From Bradyrhizobium sp. BR 10289 (GTDB lineage: Bacteria > Pseudomonadota > Alphaproteobacteria > Rhizobiales > Xanthobacteraceae), in NCBI RefSeq assembly GCF_019455385.1, contig NZ_JACOFR010000028.1, forward strand, positions 28,707 through 92,706: a stretch of 64,000 bases of DNA. The letters are read 5' to 3'. The notes below the pieces were generated by a model. It saw only the letters and a list, made by a program, of their open reading frames with translations. It did not search any database and was not told where the DNA came from. Both the position numbers and the translations under genes were made by a program. Positions 1 through 7,291 of the stretch are shown piece by piece (the stretch's first letter is position 1; each line of letters begins with the position of its first letter).

Positions 1-3
1 CAT
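1..3 (-). CDS. Start codon only of the gene after rnpA (probably yidC or yidD)
   Basis: The reverse complement of bases 1-3 is ATG. It overlaps the TGA stop of rnpA (3-5) by one base as TGATG, the usual sign of translational coupling. In alphaproteobacteria the gene after rnpA is normally yidD or yidC, but only the start codon lies inside the window, so the identity is inferred from gene order alone. Confidence 0.4.
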
Positions 4-389
4 CAATCCGGTTTGCGGCTGGTCGCGGCAGGGGAGGCAGGCTTCGGGCCGCGCGCTTTGGCCGTATGCCGTGCGGGCTTCGTGAACGCTATGCGCAGAT
101 CGTCGAGCATGGTCGTGAAGTCGCGCGAGAGCGCGTCCCTGCGTCCGACCAGCACATAATCATGATGGGGCTGCATCGACGCCGGATCGAGCCGCTTCAC
201 CAGTTCGCGAAGCCGGCGCCGGATGCGATTGCGCTCGGGGGCGTTGCCGTTCTTTTTGGTAACGGTGAAGCCGATCCTGACAGGACCAAGGTCGTCGCGG
301 AGACGGCTCTGCAGGACGAACGCGGGACTATTCACCCGCGCGCCATTGGCAACGGCGAGGAAATCCGCCCGCTGCCTCAGCCGATCCAT
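3..389 (-). CDS. rnpA: Ribonuclease P protein component
   Basis: This 128-residue basic protein is the protein subunit of RNase P, which helps the catalytic RNA cleave the 5' leader of pre-tRNAs. The N-terminal MDRLRQRADFLAVANGAR and the later RIGFTVTKKNGNAPERNRIR segment, with the RNR box RNRIRRRLRE at about residues 53-62, are diagnostic of RnpA. The C-terminal tail (PARHTAKARGPKPASPAATS) is a low-complexity Lys/Pro/Ala extension seen in rhizobial members. It lies 28 bases after rpmH on the same strand and is probably co-transcribed from the rpmH promoter. Its stop overlaps the next start. Confidence 0.95.
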   Translation of the reverse strand: MDRLRQRADFLAVANGARVNSPAFVLQSRLRDDLGPVRIGFTVTKKNGNAPERNRIRRRLRELVKRLDPASMQPHHDYVLVGRRDALSRDFTTMLDDLRIAFTKPARHTAKARGPKPASPAATSRKPD

Positions 390-417
390 GATGAAATCCC
401 AAAAATGGGGGTCCGGC

Positions 418-552
418 TCAGGCGCTCAGACGCTTGCGGCCGCGGGCGCGGCGGGCGGCGAGGACCTTGCGGCCGCCGGCAGTGGCGAGACGGGCACGGA
501 AGCCGTGACGGCGCTTGCGCACCAGTTTGCTGGGTTGATAAGTCCGCTTCAC
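418..552 (-). CDS. rpmH: 50S ribosomal protein L34
   Basis: The 44-residue product begins (V/M)KRTYQPSKLVRKRRHGF and ends ARRARGRKRLSA, which is the whole conserved L34 sequence, a small basic protein of the large ribosomal subunit. The start is the GTG at 550-552. The frame stays open further upstream to an ATG, but that would add 23 residues that no L34 carries. It is the first gene of the rpmH-rnpA operon. Confidence 0.97.
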   Translation of the reverse strand: MKRTYQPSKLVRKRRHGFRARLATAGGRKVLAARRARGRKRLSA

Positions 553-693
553 GGGTTTTTCTCCGCTGACCGGGCAATTTGCCTGTAGAATTAAGGGTAA
601 TGTCCGGAAGATGTGGCCCAAAACGGGCCCTTTTCGGCCCCAAGAGAGCCGCCCCCGGCATCACACCGGGTTCATCGCGGACAATTCGGGCGG

Positions 694-722
694 CTTATAA
701 GGGAGCGTCTTGTTTTCGTCAA
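694..722 (-). promoter_or_regulatory. Sigma-70-type promoter of rpmH-rnpA
   Basis: On the minus strand a TTGACG box (717-722) and a TATAAG box (694-699) are separated by exactly 17 bases, a near-consensus housekeeping promoter. Transcription would begin near 687 and leave a leader of about 135 bases before the rpmH GTG. Strong expression fits a ribosomal protein gene. Confidence 0.75.
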
Positions 723-724
723 CG

Positions 725-767
725 CCGCACAAACGCGCGCTTCCGGTGAATATCGCTGTTTGTGCGG
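725..767. repeat. Inverted repeat just upstream of the rpmH promoter
   Basis: CCGCACAAAC (725-734) and GTTTGTGCGG (758-767) are perfect 10-base inverted arms around a 23-base spacer. On the plus strand the right arm is followed by GGG and five T (771-775), like an intrinsic terminator, but no plus-strand gene is seen before it. It abuts the -35 box of the rpmH promoter and might instead bind a protein. Confidence 0.5.
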
Positions 768-917
768 GGGTTTTTAACCCTTGAGGTGGCGACTCGCTCT
801 ATCAGCGCTTACATCCCACCTTGGCAGATTAGCGATCCGTAATTTGACCGGGCCGGGGGCGGGCCGCATCCTTCCTCCGCCAGATCGTTCACCGGCAAGA
901 TCGTTCACCGAAAGTCA

Positions 918-2432
918 GTGAGGACGAATTTCGTGGCAGCGACAGATCTCCAGCCGATCCAGGATACGGATCAGCCGGATCCACCGGCCACGCGGCCGCG
1001 TGGGCCGGGCGGGCTTGGGCTGTCCGGCAAGCTGCTGCTGCTGACTGTTCCTCTGGTGATGATCGCAGCCATCCTGCTCTACGTCCCCGCTATCGCCAAC
1101 TTCTGGGTCAACCGGCTGAACGACCGCGTCGCGGCCGCCAACACGGCGGCGCTGGTTCTGGATGCCGCGCCGCTCGGCATGGTTCCCGATTCGCTGTCGC
1201 GCGAGATCCTCAAGAGCATCAATGCCCGCGCCGTCGCCATCAAGATGGGCCAGCAGCGCCGGCTGCTCGCCAGCGACAATCTGCCTGCGACGATCGAGCA
1301 CGACGTCGATCTGCGCGACATGACGGTGTGGGAGGCCATCACCGGCTCTTTCCAGATGATGCTGGAGACCGGCAACCAGCCGATCCGCATCGTCGGCCCC
1401 GGCGTCGGCAACGCCCAGTTCGTCGAGATCGTGACCGACGAATTGCCGCTGCGGCAGTCGATGTACCGTTTTTCCCGCAACGTCGTGGTGGTCGCGCTGA
1501 TCATCGGCGTCTTGACCGCGGGCCTGGTCTATCTTGCGCTCCATTATCTCTTCGTGCGGCCGATGCGGCGGCTGACCGCGAGTCTGGTCGGCTTCCACGA
1601 AAATCCGGAAAGCTCGGCGCGGATCATCGTGCCGAGCCAGCGCAGCGACGAGATCGGGGTCGCCGAGCGCGAATTGTCGGACATGCAGCGCGACCTGATG
1701 TCGATGCTGCATCAGAAGAGCCGGCTCGCCGCGCTCGGTCTGGCGGTCTCCAAGATCAACCACGATTTGCGCAACCTGCTGGCCTCGGCGCAGCTGTTGT
1801 CGGACCAGCTCGCCAGCGTGCCGGATCCGCGGGTGCAGCGTTTTGCGCCGAAACTGGTGCGCTCGCTCGAGCGCGCCATCGCCTTCTGCCAGTCCACCCT
1901 CTCTTATGGCCGCGCCCAGGAAGCCGCGCCCGACCGCCGCATGATCCTGATCGAGCCGGTCGTGCTGGAGGTGCGTGAGACCGCGGGTCTCGCCTCCGAC
2001 GCCTCGATCGCTTGGGTCGCCGCCATCGAGCGCGGATTGGCGGTCGATGCCGATCCCGACCAGTTGTTCCGCGTGCTGCTCAACCTCGTCCGCAACGCCG
2101 CCCAGGCGCTGGAGAGCCATGCGTCGGAGGGGGGCGGTGCGCAGCAGATCCGGATCACCGGCAAACGCGAAGGCGCCGTCGCCATTCTCGAAGTCTCGGA
2201 TACCGGCCCCGGCGTCCCCCAGAAGACCCGGGAGCATTTGTTCGAGGCCTTCCAGACCTCCGGCCGCCCCGGCGGCAGTGGCCTGGGCCTTGCGATTGCC
2301 GCCGAGCTGGTCCGCGCCCATGGCGGCGATATTCACCTGGTCGAAGGCACCATCGGCGCCACCTTCCGCATCGTCATCCCCGACCGCCCCGTGGAACTCC
2401 TTTCCATCCGCAACGAGCGGCAAAGGGCGTAG
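918..2432 (+). CDS. Membrane sensor histidine kinase with HAMP domain
   Basis: This 504-residue kinase has a first membrane helix near residues 35-60 (LLLTVPLVMIAAILLYVPAI), an extracytoplasmic sensor region, a second helix near 190-210 (VVVVALIIGVLTAGLVYLAL) and a HAMP-like linker. The H-box is INHDLRNLLASA around residue 280. The ATP-binding domain shows the N box (LLNLVRNAAQAL), G1 box (VSDTGPGVP) and G2 box (GGSGLGLAIA). The start chosen is the GTG at 918; a second GTG six codons later is possible. No response regulator lies beside it, so it is an orphan kinase and its signal is unknown. Confidence 0.9.
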   Translation: MRTNFVAATDLQPIQDTDQPDPPATRPRGPGGLGLSGKLLLLTVPLVMIAAILLYVPAIANFWVNRLNDRVAAANTAALVLDAAPLGMVPDSLSREILKSINARAVAIKMGQQRRLLASDNLPATIEHDVDLRDMTVWEAITGSFQMMLETGNQPIRIVGPGVGNAQFVEIVTDELPLRQSMYRFSRNVVVVALIIGVLTAGLVYLALHYLFVRPMRRLTASLVGFHENPESSARIIVPSQRSDEIGVAERELSDMQRDLMSMLHQKSRLAALGLAVSKINHDLRNLLASAQLLSDQLASVPDPRVQRFAPKLVRSLERAIAFCQSTLSYGRAQEAAPDRRMILIEPVVLEVRETAGLASDASIAWVAAIERGLAVDADPDQLFRVLLNLVRNAAQALESHASEGGGAQQIRITGKREGAVAILEVSDTGPGVPQKTREHLFEAFQTSGRPGGSGLGLAIAAELVRAHGGDIHLVEGTIGATFRIVIPDRPVELLSIRNERQRA

Positions 2433-2479
2433 GGCTAGGCCAGTGGCAGAGCCGAGCGATCGGAGCAACCTCCTCCTCT

Positions 2480-2578
2480 GTCATTCCGGGACGGCCCAAA
2501 GGGCCGGGCCGGAATCCATAACCCCGGCTGGTGGTTATGGATTTCGGGCTCGCGCGAAGTGGCGCTCCCCGGAATGAC
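2480..2578. repeat. Palindromic intergenic repeat (GTCATTCCGGG type)
   Basis: Outer arms GTCATTCCGGG (2480-2490) and CCCGGAATGAC (2568-2578) are complementary. Inner arms GGAATCCATAACC (2511-2523) and GGTTATGGATTTC (2533-2545) are complementary with one mismatch. The whole unit can fold into a long branched hairpin. It lies between the kinase and the tRNA. Elements of this form are scattered between genes in Bradyrhizobium-like genomes, which is recalled rather than checked. The rest of the 290-base gap holds only the hairpin GTGCGGGC/GCCCGCAC at 2689-2708. Confidence 0.7.
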
Positions 2579-2722
2579 TGAGGGGTGAAAATACGCGAAA
2601 ATCTCCCCAATCCGGACCTTGCCAACCGCGGCAAGAGCGGTTAGTCAGAGCGCTCTTTCGCACCCCCTCCGGCCTCGCCGGCGGCTGCGTGCGGGCCAAA
2701 GCCCGCACTATTCGCGAAAAAC

Positions 2723-2799
2723 GCGCCCGTAGCTCAGCTGGATAGAGCATCAGACTACGAATCTGAGGGTCGGACGTTCGAATCGTTCCGGGCGCGCCA
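2723..2799 (+). tRNA. tRNA-Arg(ACG), CCA encoded
   Basis: The 77-base cloverleaf has acceptor arms GCGCCCG (2723-2729) and CGGGCGC (2789-2795), discriminator G and an encoded CCA (2797-2799). The D-loop region reads TAGCTCAGCTGGATAGAGC. The anticodon stem TCAGA/TCTGA encloses loop CTACGAA with anticodon ACG at 2757-2759. The T-loop is GTTCGAATC. In bacteria the A34 of this tRNA is deaminated to inosine by TadA so that it reads CGU, CGC and CGA. Confidence 0.96.
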
Positions 2800-2877
2800 T
2801 TCCGCCGAATTCGCTGCAAGCACGGCTGCAATCGCGGGCGCGATGGCAAGCCGGAGCCAGCGCGAAGAAACCAGCGA

Positions 2878-3303
2878 TCAGACAGGTACGTCTTTTAAAG
2901 TGAAGGCGTGCGGCATGAGCTCGCCGACCGTTCGTTCGATGGGCTCGTTTGTCCCGGTGTCCAGAAAGACCCTGGTGCCGGGTTCGCAGAACTCCAGCAT
3001 GACCTGTCGACAGGCACCGCAGGGCTCCAGCGCCTTGGTCTTTTCCGCCGTAATCGCTATCGCTGTAATACGGCGGGCACCCTGCGAGACTGCTGAAAAT
3101 ATCGCAGCGCGTTCGGCGCAGATGGTGAGGCCGTAAGAGGCGTTCTCGACATTTACGCCCTGAAATAGGCGGCCGCGTTCGTCGATGACCGCTGCCGCGA
3201 CCGCGAAGTTCGAGTAACGGGCGTAGGCGAAACCGAGCGCCTGGCGCGCTCGGGCAACCAATTCCGGCGGGCTGATCGCAGCAGGCGCTGGCGGCGAACT
3301 CAA
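2878..3303 (-). CDS. cdd: Cytidine deaminase
   Basis: The 141-residue enzyme hydrolyses cytidine or deoxycytidine to uridine or deoxyuridine in pyrimidine salvage. The zinc site motifs are visible: NVENASYGLTICAERAA with the C-A-E triad, and PCGACRQVMLEF carrying the two other zinc cysteines. The length fits the short homotetrameric class. It ends close to the tRNA and starts 3 bases after the stop of the 71-residue gene upstream on the same strand, so it may be transcribed with the cassette at 3307-4690. Confidence 0.95.
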   Translation of the reverse strand: MSSPPAPAAISPPELVARARQALGFAYARYSNFAVAAAVIDERGRLFQGVNVENASYGLTICAERAAIFSAVSQGARRITAIAITAEKTKALEPCGACRQVMLEFCEPGTRVFLDTGTNEPIERTVGELMPHAFTLKDVPV

Positions 3304-3306
3304 GGC

Positions 3307-3522
3307 CTAACCCTCGTTGTCTTTCTCGATGATTTCCATTCGCTCGATGGAGCGATCCAGGGATTCGAGCATTTTGGTGGAGCCCGTGCGGAGGGCTATG
3401 TTACGCGCCGCTTGCAGCGTTGTGTTGGATGAGTCGAACGGCCCGGTTATCTTGATCGTGAAGACACCGGTATCCTCGCCCTTGCTTGTGGTGGGCGTCG
3501 CCGAAACAGTCTGAATCTTCAT
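3307..3522 (-). CDS. Small protein of unknown function (71 aa)
   Basis: I do not recognise this family. The start is taken at the ATG 3520-3522, one base after the TGA of the hydrolase gene upstream, which points to translational coupling; a longer frame starting inside the hydrolase gene is less likely. The product begins MKIQTVSATPTTSKGEDTG, has a central SSNTTLQAARNIALRTGSTK and ends in a charged, probably helical tail (ESLDRSIERMEIIEKDNEG). It has no signal peptide or membrane segment. The position suggests a partner or modulator of the hydrolase-GAF protein. Confidence 0.7.
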   Translation of the reverse strand: MKIQTVSATPTTSKGEDTGVFTIKITGPFDSSNTTLQAARNIALRTGSTKMLESLDRSIERMEIIEKDNEG

Positions 3523-3523
3523 G

Positions 3524-4690
3524 TCACACCGTGGTCTCTGGAGCTTTTTCCCCGCGAAACGCAATGTCCAGGTACGGACTTATTCGATCCCTGATGAACG
3601 GATATGGCAACATCACCGTTCCCTTGAATTCGTCGGAGTTTCGATCGGCCTGCAGTGGCGCCGGCAAGGTTTCGAGCCCGTCGATGCTCACCACCGCGAT
3701 GACGGTTTCCCGGAGTTTACTATATATGGGAAAGGATAAGACCCATTTAAGCTGGGGGTGCAGTTTATCAAGCTCTTTGCCCGGCAGCAAATTGCCGCCC
3801 CATCCCCGGTCGCCCTTTATCACGAAGGCCACCGTGTTCTGCTTGAACGCCGTCCCCGTCGCGCCGTGATCCGGCGAGATCTTGAGATCGAGCTCCGGGG
3901 CGTAGTTCATGTTGACCGTGGCGCCAGGCACGATTCGCAAGGCGCCGGCGATCGGTGCGAACAGGTTGATCCGGATCAGGGTGGCATTGCCCTGGAACGC
4001 TCGCGCCACCTCCTGCCGTAATGCGTCGAGCTCGATGATGATCAGGTCGAGAATGTCCGGCGGCAGCAGCGGATAGGCGATGAATCGCGCCCATTGTTCG
4101 AACTTCAGCTGGTTGTGCACCTCGCTATGACCGCCCTCTGTTTGGTAGTCCAGCAAGGCCGGATGTTTTTGCTCGAACGCCGTGCGGCCGGCATCACCGG
4201 CTCGCAGCCGCGTGATCCAATACAGCCGGCGCGACGCGAAGGCGGCGGCGCTGACCACCCAATCCTTGGTCGCGCGCTCGTTGCGCACCGCCATCACCAT
4301 CGCGCGCGCAGGATTGAGGATATCGGTCCAGCTGAAGTCGTTCGCCAGGATGCAGCCGGTCAGTACGACTCGGTCGTACTTCAGCTCCCCATTATCGGCG
4401 CGCAGCGCCTCCATCGCGAGATAGGTACCAAAGCTGTGGGCGATCACACTTATCCGCGACGCGCCCGTCAGTTCAACGAGACGGCGCATTTCTTTTCTGA
4501 CCTTCTCCACCTGTCGCTGTCGCAACGGTGGAAACAGGAAAGCGAGGGCGAGGAAATAGCCGTAGTCAATATGGTAAGGGATCAGGCCCTGTTTCGCGAG
4601 ATATGGAGTGATCTGTTTTTGCCAAACGCCTGTCGTCCGGATTCCGTGAATCGTCACGACAATCTTCGGGCGGTTGCCTTCTACCGGCAT
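3524..4690 (-). CDS. Alpha/beta-hydrolase fold protein with a C-terminal GAF-like region
   Basis: The 388-residue protein has an N-terminal serine hydrolase-like part: KIVVTIHGIRTTGVW at about residues 9-23 (oxyanion region) and the nucleophile elbow SVIAHSFGTYLAME around residue 85. The second half changes character. Around residues 265-345 it reads like a small GAF-type sensor domain: DHGATGTAFKQNTVAFV, then LKWVLSFPIYSKL and VIAVVSIDGLETLP. There is no signal peptide. The DNA here and upstream is clearly AT-richer than its neighbours, hinting at transfer. The GAF assignment is from pattern only. A regulated lipase or esterase, or an accessory effector, are both possible. Confidence 0.7.
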   Translation of the reverse strand: MPVEGNRPKIVVTIHGIRTTGVWQKQITPYLAKQGLIPYHIDYGYFLALAFLFPPLRQRQVEKVRKEMRRLVELTGASRISVIAHSFGTYLAMEALRADNGELKYDRVVLTGCILANDFSWTDILNPARAMVMAVRNERATKDWVVSAAAFASRRLYWITRLRAGDAGRTAFEQKHPALLDYQTEGGHSEVHNQLKFEQWARFIAYPLLPPDILDLIIIELDALRQEVARAFQGNATLIRINLFAPIAGALRIVPGATVNMNYAPELDLKISPDHGATGTAFKQNTVAFVIKGDRGWGGNLLPGKELDKLHPQLKWVLSFPIYSKLRETVIAVVSIDGLETLPAPLQADRNSDEFKGTVMLPYPFIRDRISPYLDIAFRGEKAPETTV

Positions 4691-4911
4691 GACAGATCAA
4701 CCAAAACCATGGCCTGAGCGCCGCTGTTCTCCAAACGCCATCCGGAAGACTCGCAATGTTTGGCGTGGTTGGCAAGTTGTAGAGCTACGGCATTTTCTAT
4801 CCTAGGACGTATGGCTCTGGAGGTCAAAATCGGCGTTTATAGCTTAGTTTCAACTACATAGGAGCTCGTGCTATTTTCCAGAGCGCTCCGTGTGCTGTGG
4901 TACATTGTCCG
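4691..4911. other. AT-rich intergenic stretch between divergent genes
   Basis: About 220 bases between the hydrolase start (minus) and the small exported protein gene (plus). It is visibly poorer in GC than the surroundings (for example 4790-4880) and must hold both promoters. I could not pick a convincing -35/-10 pair or an inverted repeat. Confidence 0.4.
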
Positions 4912-5175
4912 ATGCGCGTGATCGATCGTCTCCTTTCCCGCCTCGTCATATTCCTTGCAATCGCAGCCGTTCCGGCCGCTCCCGCACGCGCGGCAGAAAC
5001 CTGTCCGTTCATCAGCTCTCAGGAGCTTGCCCGCGCGATGCCGGCGTTGAAATGGACGCTGATTTCAAATCAGGATGGCCGTGGCTGCATCTATCAGGAT
5101 GAGAGCTGCATGATGTTCGATCGCGAGGCCAACACCATGACCGTCGCAGTGATCGCGCTGTCGCGCGACATGTGA
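4912..5175 (+). CDS. Small exported protein of unknown function (87 aa)
   Basis: The product starts MRVIDRLLSRLVIFLAIAAVP and has a signal peptide ending near APARAAE. The mature part is about 60 residues with four cysteines (ETCPF, GRGCIYQ, DESCMMF), which may form disulfides in the periplasm. The ATG at 4912 is preferred over an upstream GTG at 4897 because it gives a normal signal peptide. I do not recognise the family. Confidence 0.65.
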   Translation: MRVIDRLLSRLVIFLAIAAVPAAPARAAETCPFISSQELARAMPALKWTLISNQDGRGCIYQDESCMMFDREANTMTVAVIALSRDM

Positions 5176-5329
5176 GACGGGGCTCCCGCAGTTGGCTCCC
5201 CCGCCTTTGAGCGATTCCATGCACATGGTCGCGAGGAACTCATGTCTGTGATCGGGGCTTGAATCGGCGTCGCTGGGCTGCACGGTCCAACCTTACCCCG
5301 GTGAGCCGTGACTTTTGCAGGAGGTGCCA

Positions 5330-5491
5330 ATGCACGAGCCAACCGAGCAGGACATCCGAGAACGCGCACACGTCCTGTGGGAGCGAGCGGGCAAGCCCGA
5401 GGGTCGTGGGGAAGAGTTCTGGCGCGCGGCCGAGCAGGAGCTACGCAACGAAGACAAATCGAACCCGATGCGGACACCGGATACGCTGTAA
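5330..5491 (+). CDS. DUF2934 family small protein (53 aa)
   Basis: This short frame begins at ATG 5330 behind a strong AGGAGGT (5319-5325). It encodes MHEPTEQDIRERAHVLWERA followed by GKPEGRGEEFWRAAEQEL, the signature of DUF2934: an I-x-x-RA-x-x-LWE-x-AG-x-PEGR core and a trailing FW-x-AE-x-EL helix. The family is small, soluble, common in rhizobia and of unknown function. The gene stands alone on the plus strand. Confidence 0.8.
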   Translation: MHEPTEQDIRERAHVLWERAGKPEGRGEEFWRAAEQELRNEDKSNPMRTPDTL

Positions 5492-5523
5492 CTCCAACTT
5501 TGCGAGGCGACCTATCAACGGGC

Positions 5524-5805
5524 CTATTTGCCGCTGCCCTGTGCCGAAGTGCCGGATGTGTGGTTGCTGGTTGCAGGCTGGCCGGTCCGATCGCTGCCGG
5601 CACTGACCCCGCCCGCCGCGTTGTTCCCGTAGGCGTTACCCTGGTTCGTGTTGACCGTGCCGCTGGCGTTTGTGCCGGCGGTGCCCTGCACGCTGGACGA
5701 ATTGGTCGTCGTCTGGCCGGAGGCCGATCCACCCGAGTTGCTCTGCGCGAGGGCAAAGGGCAAATTTCCAAACATGAGGCTCAGAAAAATCGCGAGATAT
5801 TTCAT
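5524..5805 (-). CDS. Small exported Ser/Gly/Thr-rich protein (93 aa)
   Basis: The product starts MKYLAIFLSLMFGNLPFALAQ, a clear signal peptide, and the mature part is a low-complexity Ser/Gly/Thr/Asn chain (for example NSGGSASGQTTTNSSSVQGT). An ATG four codons upstream is also possible. No catalytic motif is visible. It resembles in style the protein at 6050-6331 and those at 30818-32202. Function unknown; a disordered periplasmic or extracellular protein is the cautious description. Confidence 0.7.
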   Translation of the reverse strand: MKYLAIFLSLMFGNLPFALAQSNSGGSASGQTTTNSSSVQGTAGTNASGTVNTNQGNAYGNNAAGGVSAGSDRTGQPATSNHTSGTSAQGSGK

Positions 5806-6049
5806 TTTTTGCTCCACTCCGTTTTCGCAACGGGTCTGCAGCCCCTTCGCATTGCTTGACGAGGCTGAGGTGCGCCCAGGCGGCTCTTTCGACCGGCAAC
5901 GGTCGCGACGTTCGGCGGTTCCTAAGACAGTTTTCGAATAGGCACCTTTCGCGTCCGCCGCAGTTGCCGATCGAGCAGCCCTGCCGATTCAGCGCCGCCG
6001 AAGTCGTGCCCGTCCTTCCATGATCGTCTCTTGCACTGGAGCAGCCGCC
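5806..6049. other. Intergenic region between two divergent small exported protein genes
   Basis: About 244 bases that must contain the promoters of the genes ending at 5524 (minus) and 6331 (plus). I see no clear promoter boxes, repeats or further small genes in it. Confidence 0.35.
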
Positions 6050-6331
6050 ATGAAGATTCTCGCCATCGCCGTACTCGGCGCGGCCCTGATCACGACGTTT
6101 CCCGCCGATGCACAGAACGGATCCGGCGCATCCAGGACGGGCAGCAGCATCAACTCTTCCGGCACGGGCGGCGCGGCAGGCGCGGGAGCCTCGAGCCTGA
6201 ATACACCAGCGGACAACAATGGAGGCGGGCCGAGCGCGCCGGCGAAGTCCGCACCAGCATCGCCCAGCACCGGATCGACTGCGGGAAGTTCGACATCAAC
6301 CGCCGGCTCGTCTGCCACTGGGCAGAAGTAG
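6050..6331 (+). CDS. Small exported Ser/Gly/Ala-rich protein (93 aa)
   Basis: The product starts MKILAIAVLGAALITTFPADAQ, a signal peptide, followed by a low-complexity Ser/Gly/Ala/Pro chain (GSGASRTGSSINSSGTGG, later GSTAGSSTSTAGSSATGQK). It has the same length and layout as the divergent gene at 5524-5805. An in-frame upstream ATG at 6020 would spoil the signal peptide and is rejected. No function can be read from it. Confidence 0.7.
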   Translation: MKILAIAVLGAALITTFPADAQNGSGASRTGSSINSSGTGGAAGAGASSLNTPADNNGGGPSAPAKSAPASPSTGSTAGSSTSTAGSSATGQK

Positions 6332-6343
6332 CAACAGGCGTCT

Positions 6344-7129
6344 TCAGATCCCAGCGGGAATTGCCAGCGCCTCCTTGCACCTGGCCGCGAAGGCGGTGAG
6401 ATACGCACCCATCTCGTTCGCCAGCGCGTGGGACCGGTCGACATTCTGCAGGCTCATGTTGAGGGCGTAGACCGGCAGCCCCTCCAGCACGATGGGCGTT
6501 GCGACGGCAAGCACGGCCGGCTGCCACGACACCGCGCAATAGCCGTCGCGCTCGACGGCGCCGATCGATCTTCTGACGTCCGCAAGCAGCGCTCTCGTGG
6601 CAGCACGGCTGCGCCGTTTGAAGTGTTTGAGCAATCGCTCGCGTGCGGCCGCTTCAATGCCGGCGAGATAGGCGCGACCGAGCGAGGTGAGCTCCATCGG
6701 CACCTGCTGCCCCGCGACCACGTTGCGCAGTGCCGCGCGAGGGCTGTAGCGGATCGATTCGAGATAGACCATCATGGTTCGATCGGCGGTCGCCAGCCCC
6801 ACGTTGAGCCGGCGCTTCGCCGACTCGGCGCGCATCATCGCGCCGATCGCGTTGAGCACGGGCGATCCCGTCCGCATCGCGTGACCGATGCTGATGACGG
6901 AGGCGGCAAGGCGGTAAGTCCGCTCAGCGCGGACCTCGTCGAGCATTCCGGAATTGACCAGCGTTTTGGTCAGGCGGCTGACCGTCGATCGCGGCAGTCC
7001 TGTTCGTTCCGCAATCTCGCCATTGCCGAGCGTGTCGACGCCGGGCCGGAAAGCCCGGAGGATCTCGATGCCTCGCTCCAGCGACCGGTTGCCATCAACC
7101 CCACCCGCATATCTGCGCGCCTGCGTCAT
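6344..7129 (-). CDS. IclR family transcriptional regulator
   Basis: The 261-residue protein has the N-terminal IclR winged helix (SLERGIEILRAF, then GNGEIAERTGLPRSTVSRLTKTL, about residues 16-62) and a C-terminal effector domain (LNVGLATADRTMMVYLESI; LGRAYLAGI; VSWQPAVLAVATPIV). IclR proteins sense small organic acids or aromatics. It diverges from the enoyl-CoA hydratase / CoA ligase / TTT binding-protein operon, with a palindrome in between, so it probably controls that operon and itself. Confidence 0.9.
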   Translation of the reverse strand: MTQARRYAGGVDGNRSLERGIEILRAFRPGVDTLGNGEIAERTGLPRSTVSRLTKTLVNSGMLDEVRAERTYRLAASVISIGHAMRTGSPVLNAIGAMMRAESAKRRLNVGLATADRTMMVYLESIRYSPRAALRNVVAGQQVPMELTSLGRAYLAGIEAAARERLLKHFKRRSRAATRALLADVRRSIGAVERDGYCAVSWQPAVLAVATPIVLEGLPVYALNMSLQNVDRSHALANEMGAYLTAFAARCKEALAIPAGI

Positions 7130-7148
7130 ATCCAGCCTCCCAGATCAT

Positions 7149-7163
7149 TTCCACTCAGTGGAA
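7149..7163. promoter_or_regulatory. Candidate IclR operator
   Basis: TTCCACT-C-AGTGGAA is a perfect 15-base palindrome located 20 bases upstream of the IclR start and about 130 bases upstream of the divergent operon. The form and place fit an autoregulated IclR site. That the IclR protein binds it is inferred. Confidence 0.55.
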
Positions 7164-7291
7164 TTAGGGGGATGTTCGGGACGGTGCAAGCCGATATAGC
7201 CAGGGGCAAGAAGAATGCCCGGCCGCGCGCGGTTCATCGAGGAAGCGTCGCGGCCTGACATCGGCATTCGAAAGCCCGCTCGGAGCTTGCC

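Noticed and set aside
915..2468. Long minus-strand open frame over the sensor kinase
   Set aside because: Composition is that of an antisense frame in high-GC DNA; the plus-strand frame carries all kinase motifs.
2723..2799. tRNA-Arg as an integration (att) site of a genomic island reaching to 4.9 kb
   Set aside because: No integrase and no duplicate of the tRNA 3' end was found downstream; the AT-rich cassette alone does not prove an island.
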